From Deltaproteobacteria bacterium RBG_13_61_14 (GTDB lineage: Bacteria > RBG-13-61-14), in contig MGQK01000094.1 in the NCBI GenBank assembly GCA_001797815.1, positions 1-41,697 of the forward strand: DNA of 41,697 nucleotides, given 5' to 3'. Shown piece after piece: positions 34,556-41,697 of the stretch (its first letter is position 1; each line of letters begins with the position of its first letter). The translations under genes were made by a program, and so were the position numbers. The notes below the pieces were generated by a model. The model saw only the letters and a program-made list of their open reading frames with translations, had not been told where the DNA came from and searched no databases.

Positions 34556-36812
34556 GACGGTCCTCCTTGGGGCCGGGGGAGAACACGGCGGAAAAAGAAG
34601 GCACAAAGTCCGGTTCCCGCCGCTCCTGGTCTCCGTTCGGCCCCACCATCTGGCCTAGCGTCTCGGCCAGACGGTTGAGTTCGAGGGTGGACGACTCGAT
34701 TTCCCGGGCGCTCTCGACAAAGCTGCGCGCCACCTCGTTGATTTCGGCGATGGTCATGGCCAGGTGTTCGCCGGCCGAGGTCTGCTGGGTGGAAGACAGG
34801 GAGATTTCTTGAGCCGCGGTCGCGGTCTCCTCGGCCAGGGCGGTGAGGCTCTGGAAGGAGTTGCCCACCTGGCCCGCCACCCGGTGGGTGGCATCCACCT
34901 GCTTGGCGCCCTCCTCGGTCACCATGATCGCCCGGTTGGTCGCCTGCTGGAGCAGGGAGATCATGTTCTGGATCTGCCGGATCGAGCCGGCGATCTGCTC
35001 GGCCAGCTCCCGCACCTCGCCGGCGATGATGCTGAAGCGCCGGCCAACCTCGCCGGCCGCCGCCGCCTCGATCGAGGCGTTGAGCGAGATCATGTTGGTC
35101 TTTTCCGAGACCTCCCGGATCAGGTCGAGGATGCTTTCAATCTTGAGGGCGTGCTCCTGCAAGCGGATCATCTCGTCCGCGATCTCCCGCACCCGGGAGT
35201 TGATCCGATCCATGCCCCCGATGATGTTGCCGATGTCCTCTTGCCCCTGCCGGCAGGCGTGCAGGGTCTGGCCGGCCACCCGCTCCACCGACCGGGCGTT
35301 CTCGGAGATGAGCTTCAAGGTGGCCGCGATCTGCTCGGAGGTGCTGCTCACCTGCTGGATGCTGGCCGCCTGCTCGGTGGCGCCGGTGGCCTGGTTGGTG
35401 GCGATATCCACGATCCGCTCGGTGTTGGCGCCCAAGTGGAGGGTGGCCTCGCGCAAAGCCGCGACCAGGCTTTCGGACTCCCTCACCTTGAGCGCCAGCC
35501 GGTCGGCCATGCGGTTGAAGTCGAGGATGAGCAGCCCGATCTCGTCATTGGTGTCAAAGCGCGCGCGGGCGGAGAGGTCGCCCTCCTGGATGGCCCGGGC
35601 CGTGGCCTGCAGCCGGCGCAAGGGGCCGGCCACGTCGCCGATGACCAGATAGGCGAGGAGCACGGTGAAGCCCAGGCAGGAGATAATGAAGACCGCGAGC
35701 AGGCTGGTCGGGTAGTTGAGCAGGAAATGGAAGAGCGAAGGATACTGCGGGAGCGTGCCGGTCCGGGGAAGGAGTTCCACCAGCGCGCCCCAGTTCCGGC
35801 CGTCCGAGTTGGTCCCTGGCAGCAGGCAGTCCAGGGCCCGGCCCTGGAGGCGGGTGAGGTGGTGGTCGGGTTCCAGGACCACCCGGTCCAGCCAGCCGAT
35901 CATCCGGGCGCGGAACGGATGTGTCTGCTCGAAAGCCCGGCGGCCGAGCAGGTAACGCGATTCCAGGAGCCGGGCCGACTCCGCGGGATCGAGGTCCCCG
36001 GCCTGGAGCCGGCCAGCCTCGTCCACCGCAAACAGCCGCACCCGGTAGCCAAAACCGGATTGAACCAGCTCGGGCGGCTGACCCTGGGCCTGGGCGAATT
36101 CGGCCTGGGCCACCTGTTGCCGCGCCTCGGCCAGACCCTGGTCCAAGAGGGCCCAGCGCTGGAAATAATAAAGCTCGAAGGCCATGCAGGCCAGGACGGA
36201 AATGATCAGGTAGGTGAAACTGAAGGCCGTCTTCCTGCGGAAGGTGAGCGGTCGGGCCAACAGGTTCGGGTCATCTTGGGGCAGGTAGGGCTGGAGCAAG
36301 GCATGCACCGGCCGCAGCGTGCGCCGGACCAGGAAGAAATTGAAAATCGAGGTGAGCGAGCCCAGGAAGGCGCCGGCGGCCACAAAGGCCAGGATGTCAA
36401 AGAGGCTGAGGTCCACCCGGAGAAAGCTCCATACGCCCACCCCGGCCGAGCCTGAATACCAGCCGCCGGCCGAGACTACTGAAGCAAAGGAGGCGAACCA
36501 AAAGGCGCGGTGATGAACGGCCACGGCCTCGGTGGGAGAAGGGGGCTGGTTTTGCTTCAACTGGTTGAGGAAGCGATGCACCGGCTGGAAGGACCAGTAG
36601 CCGGCGGCCAGGTCGAGGCCGATCAGGGGCAAAAAGATCAGGATCATGCCGATCAGGCCCTCGACCAACTGGGCCGGGGACAGCCGCAAGGCGGACTGGA
36701 TAAAGACCAGGGCGATGAGGACGCCGATGGCCGAGAGTATCAAGGCGTTAAAGCCCAATCGCGCCATGATCGGCCAAGGCGACAGGGACGCGGTTTCCGG
36801 TTTTGGCTCCAT
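34545..36812 (-). CDS. methyl-accepting chemotaxis protein, second copy
   Basis: This 755-residue chemoreceptor follows the same plan as the one at 24041. It has about five N-terminal spans (~18-40, 50-72, 103-120, 138-163, 193-215), an extracytoplasmic segment (~217-360), a final span near 365-388 (LLAVFIISCLGFTVLLAYLV), then HAMP (VAGPLRRLQATARAIQEGDL) and a signalling coiled coil. The tip near 560-595 reads EVSEKTNMISLNASIEAAAA then GRRFSIIAGEVRELAEQ, which departs from the canonical [17 protein letters not shown]. The membrane part resembles adenylate-cyclase-like chemoreceptors rather than classic four-helix sensors. The ligand is unknown. The 3' end overlaps the winged-helix gene. Confidence 0.88.
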   Translation of the reverse strand: MEPKPETASLSPWPIMARLGFNALILSAIGVLIALVFIQSALRLSPAQLVEGLIGMILIFLPLIGLDLAAGYWSFQPVHRFLNQLKQNQPPSPTEAVAVHHRAFWFASFASVVSAGGWYSGSAGVGVWSFLRVDLSLFDILAFVAAGAFLGSLTSIFNFFLVRRTLRPVHALLQPYLPQDDPNLLARPLTFRRKTAFSFTYLIISVLACMAFELYYFQRWALLDQGLAEARQQVAQAEFAQAQGQPPELVQSGFGYRVRLFAVDEAGRLQAGDLDPAESARLLESRYLLGRRAFEQTHPFRARMIGWLDRVVLEPDHHLTRLQGRALDCLLPGTNSDGRNWGALVELLPRTGTLPQYPSLFHFLLNYPTSLLAVFIISCLGFTVLLAYLVIGDVAGPLRRLQATARAIQEGDLSARARFDTNDEIGLLILDFNRMADRLALKVRESESLVAALREATLHLGANTERIVDIATNQATGATEQAASIQQVSSTSEQIAATLKLISENARSVERVAGQTLHACRQGQEDIGNIIGGMDRINSRVREIADEMIRLQEHALKIESILDLIREVSEKTNMISLNASIEAAAAGEVGRRFSIIAGEVRELAEQIAGSIRQIQNMISLLQQATNRAIMVTEEGAKQVDATHRVAGQVGNSFQSLTALAEETATAAQEISLSSTQQTSAGEHLAMTIAEINEVARSFVESAREIESSTLELNRLAETLGQMVGPNGDQERREPDFVPSFSAVFSPGPKEDRHDQ

Positions 36813-36823
36813 GATCGCGCCTT

Positions 36824-36852
36824 ATCTTAGCATCCGGATTTTCCAAAAGCAA
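36824..36852 (-). promoter_or_regulatory. sigma-70 promoter of the second chemoreceptor
   Basis: On the minus strand TTGCTT (36847-36852) and TAAGAT (36824-36829) are 17 nt apart. Transcription would begin near 36817, only about 5 nt before the ATG at 36812, so the message is nearly leaderless. Confidence 0.45.
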
Positions 36853-36875
36853 ACCCGTTTGGGGTCAGTGCCTGA

Positions 36876-37005
36876 GGGCCTGTTGCCCAAATTAAATTCA
36901 TGTTTAGCCTTCTTTTTCATCATCGCAAAATCGCGGGGTTACCTCGTAGGGGCGACCGGCCGGTCGCCCCTACGGCCCGCCCAATACGATTTGGGCAACA
37001 GGCCC
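36876..37005. repeat. 130-bp nested palindromic element
   Basis: Outer arms are 17-bp perfect complements, GGGCCTGTTGCCCAAAT (36876-36892) and ATTTGGGCAACAGGCCC (36989-37005). Nested inside is a loopless 28-bp palindrome of arms GTAGGGGCGACCGG (36946-36959) and CCGGTCGCCCCTAC (36960-36973). GGGGTCA (36861-36867) precedes the left arm and its complement lies past the right arm as CCTGAC. It looks like one repeat inserted in another. Confidence 0.75.
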
Positions 37006-37030
37006 CTGACTTATGACTTATCTGTCACTT

Positions 37031-37213
37031 AAGATTTCACGCCAAGCCGCCAAGACGCAAAGAAATTAAACTGCCGGTCCAAGCCATTACCAAAGGGTTT
37101 GCGGCTTTGCTTCTGGCTGGCCAAGCTCAGGCCGGAACGGGGGAGGGGTCGCCAAGACCAAACCCTAGACGCTAAGAAGCTCTTTTCCCTTTCGCGCCTT
37201 GGCGTGAGATTCT
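37031..37213. repeat. CACGCCAAG-type inverted repeat element
   Basis: TCACGCCAAG (37037-37046) and CTTGGCGTGA (37198-37207) are perfect 10-bp ends of a ~180-bp element. Similarity extends outward (AAGATT against AATCTT-like flanks). GCCAAGACCAAACC at 37151 repeats the motif inside. No gene is seen in it. Confidence 0.6.
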
Positions 37214-37215
37214 TT

Positions 37216-37247
37216 CTTAACTGAACAACATTGGGCCCTGACCCCAA
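37216..37247 (-). repeat. GGGGTCA-headed dispersed repeat
   Basis: On the minus strand it reads TTGGGGTCAGGGCCCAATG then TTGTTCAGTTAAG, with the internal palindrome GGGCCC. It directly adjoins the CACGCCAAG element. Confidence 0.5.
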
Positions 37248-37275
37248 TCCACCAATCCATTAGGTCGGGCAGGGG

Positions 37276-37295
37276 GACAGGCATTCCTGCCGGTC
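37276..37295. repeat. dispersed palindrome, CAGRCA family, copy 4
   Basis: GACAGGCA (37276-37283) and TGCCGGTC (37288-37295) are 8-bp arms with one mismatch around TTCC. It adjoins the left boundary repeat of the 1.6-kb unit. Confidence 0.6.
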
Positions 37296-37527
37296 AACCT
37301 TTAAATCTTCCATTATGCAAATATGTAATGTGTAAAGTGAAGCTTTGACCCCGATCCCTTCCCTTCCATACGCATGCCGCCGCTTCACCGTCAGCGAGAC
37401 CGACGACCGGGCCTTCGGCAGTATCCACGGGTTCGGTAAAAACAGAATCAGCCGCCAGAGTTTCTGTGGAAAAACAAAAGACGAATATTGGCATGCACAC
37501 AAACAGACAAATCATTTTCCTGAACAT
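37294..37527 (-). pseudogene. truncated exported carboxylesterase type B
   Basis: A GGGAGG site lies 6 nt before ATG 37527. The product has a signal peptide (KMICLFVCMPIFVFCFSTETLAA) and then TAEGPVVGLADGEAAACVWKG, which matches the N-terminus of carboxylesterase/para-nitrobenzyl esterases up to the KG of the conserved KGIPYAxPP. At residue 56 (37360) the gene breaks off into the GGGGTCA boundary repeat, and the frame ends 21 residues later. The remaining ~450 residues, including the catalytic triad, are missing. It follows the cysteine-synthase-like gene by 28 nt on the same strand. Confidence 0.65.
37312..37353 (-). repeat. left 41-bp boundary repeat of the cysteine-synthase unit
   Basis: On the minus strand it begins GGGGTCAAAGCTTCACTTTA and ends TTGCATAAT. 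It matches the repeat at 38871-38911 at 37 of 41 positions, in opposite orientation. Confidence 0.7.
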
Positions 37528-37555
37528 TATTTCCTCCCTCTCATTAAAAAACTAA

Positions 37556-38482
37556 TCAATATTTCAATCCCGTGTCGCACAGGATTGTAACCACCATTGG
37601 ATATTTCCCGAACTTTCCGCTGTTCATAAGCTTAACGGAAGCACAAACATTGGCTGCCGCTGAATAACCCACCAGAAGTGATTCCTTCTCGGCAAGAAGG
37701 CTCCTGTATCTAATTGCCTCGTCATCGGTGACAGCAACGGTCTCGTCGCAGAGTTTCGGGTCCCAGTGAGGCGGAACCAGGGAGTATCCTATTCCCTGAA
37801 TGACATGCCTGGGGTCGGTAATTGGTTTGCCCGAAAGCACCTGAGTCCCCTCAGGCTCAACTGCCGCGCAGTAAAGGCCGGCCTTCCGGTTTTTTAAATA
37901 TTTGGATGTCCCCAGAAACGTACCTCCACTTCCTACCGCGGCGACAAAACAGTCCAATTCGTTGCCGACCTCTTCCCAAATCTCAGGCCCCGTGCCCAGT
38001 TCGTGCGCCCTTAAACTGGATTCGTTGTTGAACTGGTCAACGTAAAACGCATCCTTCTCTTTCGAGATCCTGATGGCCTCCTCAGTAGCAACCTCTATGT
38101 CCTTGCCCGTGACCATGCCAGGAGAGCCGTCGACTTGAGATGTAAGCACCACTTCAGCCCCCAACGACTCCAGCATCTTCACCCGCGCCGGAGAGTTGCC
38201 CTTGCTCATCACCGCCACGAAGGGGTTACCGGTGACGTTGCATACAACCGCAAGGCCAGCGCCCATGTTGCCGCTGGTCATCTCCACAACCGGGCGCCCT
38301 TTTACAAGCCTCTTGTCGTCGTAAGCGTCATTGATAATCTGCAGCGCTGCCCGGTCCTTGACCGACCCACCAGGCTGCATGAACTCGCATTTAGCAAGCA
38401 GTTGGCCCGGCCCGGAGTGCAACCTGTCCAGGGTTACAAGCGGCGTGTTGCCGATAAGGTCTATTGCACTTCGTGAAATCAA
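37556..38482 (-). CDS. cysteine synthase-like PLP enzyme (fold type II)
   Basis: This 308-residue protein belongs to the CysK/CysM family. Markers in order: DLIGNTPLVTLDRL at the start, QPGGSVKDRAA with the PLP-binding Lys near 42, the asparagine loop TSGNMGAGLA near 70, GSGGTFLGTSKYL near 175 (phosphate-binding loop), and CDTGLKY at the end, where CysK has GD.GERY. The likely reaction is beta-replacement on O-acetylserine or a related amino acid, but cystathionine-beta-synthase-like or biosynthetic variants cannot be excluded. Start TTG 38482 has no clear ribosome site. It lies alone in a 1.6-kb unit bracketed by inverted 41-bp repeats and its composition is less GC-rich than the core genes, both suggesting lateral transfer. 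Confidence 0.85.
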   Translation of the reverse strand: MISRSAIDLIGNTPLVTLDRLHSGPGQLLAKCEFMQPGGSVKDRAALQIINDAYDDKRLVKGRPVVEMTSGNMGAGLAVVCNVTGNPFVAVMSKGNSPARVKMLESLGAEVVLTSQVDGSPGMVTGKDIEVATEEAIRISKEKDAFYVDQFNNESSLRAHELGTGPEIWEEVGNELDCFVAAVGSGGTFLGTSKYLKNRKAGLYCAAVEPEGTQVLSGKPITDPRHVIQGIGYSLVPPHWDPKLCDETVAVTDDEAIRYRSLLAEKESLLVGYSAAANVCASVKLMNSGKFGKYPMVVTILCDTGLKY

Positions 38483-38660
38483 ATGAATAATCCAGGCTAT
38501 GGGAAACTAAGCAAATTCATTTATTCGCGCTACTGATTTTTACAAATCAAAGGATCTTCAAGATCTCTTTAACTGAGATTATGCAGCAATCCGCGCTCCC
38601 CAACGCTACCAAGCCCCCGGATGCTACAATCCTGCACTATCAGGCCCGCCCAAGCATCCA

Positions 38661-38744
38661 ATATCTCGCTCCTATGACCTATTGACGGGCAAAAACATCA
38701 GCCTCGACCCTTATCAAACACCCTTTAAACATACCAATCCGTAA
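38661..38744 (+). pseudogene. possible RHS-like remnant
   Basis: A short frame reads ISRSYDLLTGKNISLDP before a TAA at 38742. The pattern YDxxTGxxIxxDP is that of RHS-repeat proteins. Only ~27 residues can be read and no longer homology is evident, so this may be coincidence. The rest of 38483-38870 holds nothing I can identify. Confidence 0.2.
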
Positions 38745-38870
38745 TCCCCCAAGTCAAGCCCCAAAAATATCCTGGAAAATGACGACCAGGCTAACCATAA
38801 CCAAGCACCGCCCGGTAATGATGGTCCAAAGGAAAGGCGGATGTGATGTGAACATGCCACCGGAAATATT

Positions 38871-38911
38871 GGGGTCAAAGCTTTACTTTAAACATTACAC
38901 ATCTGCATAAT
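38871..38911 (+). repeat. right 41-bp boundary repeat of the cysteine-synthase unit
   Basis: It begins GGGGTCAAAGCTTTACTTTA and ends CTGCATAAT. It is the inverted partner of 37312-37353, with four mismatches. Confidence 0.7.
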
Positions 38912-38926
38912 GGGCGCATCTCTCCT

Positions 38927-38949
38927 CCGCGACTGAAGAGCAGTCGCGG
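38927..38949. repeat. short perfect hairpin palindrome
   Basis: CCGCGACTG (38927-38935) and CAGTCGCGG (38941-38949) are 9-bp perfect arms around AAGAG. There is no T-tract, so it is more like a REP element than a terminator. Confidence 0.55.
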
Positions 38950-38986
38950 CTGCTCCCAAGAAACAGGGCTTATCTTTCCTTCGAGC

Positions 38987-39170
38987 CTTGGTGCCTTAGT
39001 GGTTAAAGACTTTCTCCGCCAAGGACACATAAAAGACACGAAGCTTTACTGGAAACTTTGCCCGCTTCTTTTTCGCGCCCCTTGGTGTTGATTCGTGGAC
39101 AAAAGATTTTTCACCACCAACACACCAAGTCAGAAAGTCCATATAAATACTTTTTATTTAGCTTGGTGCC

Positions 39171-39181
<11 letters not shown>
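38987..39181. repeat. element bounded by 20-bp direct repeats
   Basis: The 20-mer CTTGGTGCCTTAGTGGTTAA occurs at 38987-39006 and again, identical, at 39162-39181. In between are degenerate inverted forms (CACCACCAACACACCAAG, 39111-39128). The right copy provides the stop codon of the radical SAM gene. Confidence 0.65.

Positions 39182-41697
<2,516 letters not shown>

Overview
This window is a GC-rich stretch of a Gram-negative bacterial chromosome. The outer-membrane barrel protein, porin, periplasmic hydrolases and chemoreceptors point to a diderm. The mix of genes (OFA-type carboxylate transporter + porin + acetyl-CoA synthetase behind a sigma-54-type promoter, a Myxococcus-like paralogous family, PilZ, long chemoreceptors, MEP-pathway genes beside gltX) best fits an uncultured Desulfobacterota/Deltaproteobacteria-like lineage. 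That placement is inference; there is no rRNA gene. No phage, CRISPR array, tRNA or complete insertion sequence was seen.

Layout. 1-1396 (-) is a GAF-PAS-PAS sensor that runs off the left edge. 1628-10953 (+) holds a peptidase/beta-propeller/outer-membrane-barrel fusion, two small paralogues with leaderless-looking promoters, an exported M14 carboxypeptidase, and two tandem TMTC-like membrane proteins with TPR tails. 10954-11491 is a regulatory region with a strong sigma-70 promoter, a structured (possibly 6S-like) RNA, and a textbook sigma-54 promoter. 11492-16015 (+) is a carboxylate uptake and activation cluster (MFS, porin, acs). 16167-22787 (-) is a long gene series: HTH/coiled-coil protein, PilZ, ispD, a CsgG/FlgO-like + formylglycine-enzyme-like fusion, a MntA-HepT toxin-antitoxin pair, ispF, gltX, a small protein and a GNAT acetyltransferase. 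23149-30481 (+) holds a small membrane protein, a zinc ribbon with a non-AUG start, a chemoreceptor and smc. 30638-36812 (-) holds a PH-domain remnant, a methyltransferase, an LRR protein, two AT-rich orphan genes, a winged-helix protein coupled to a second chemoreceptor. 36813-39181 is packed with dispersed palindromes around a cysteine-synthase-like gene and a truncated carboxylesterase. A radical SAM/B12 protein (-) and the start of a GH2 beta-galactosidase (+) diverge at the right edge.

The most striking feature is the number of short dispersed palindromic (REP/MITE-like) elements of several families. Some sit in frame inside genes (peptidase, carboxypeptidase, CsgG-FGE fusion). Others supply stop codons (radical SAM, smc). 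A related 41-bp pair in inverted orientation brackets a 1.6-kb unit carrying the cysteine-synthase-like gene. Other notable points are three or four genes whose -10 box lies 5-11 nt from the start codon (leaderless or nearly so), the toxin-antitoxin pair between ispD and ispF, and the sigma-54 switch ahead of the acetate/carboxylate genes.
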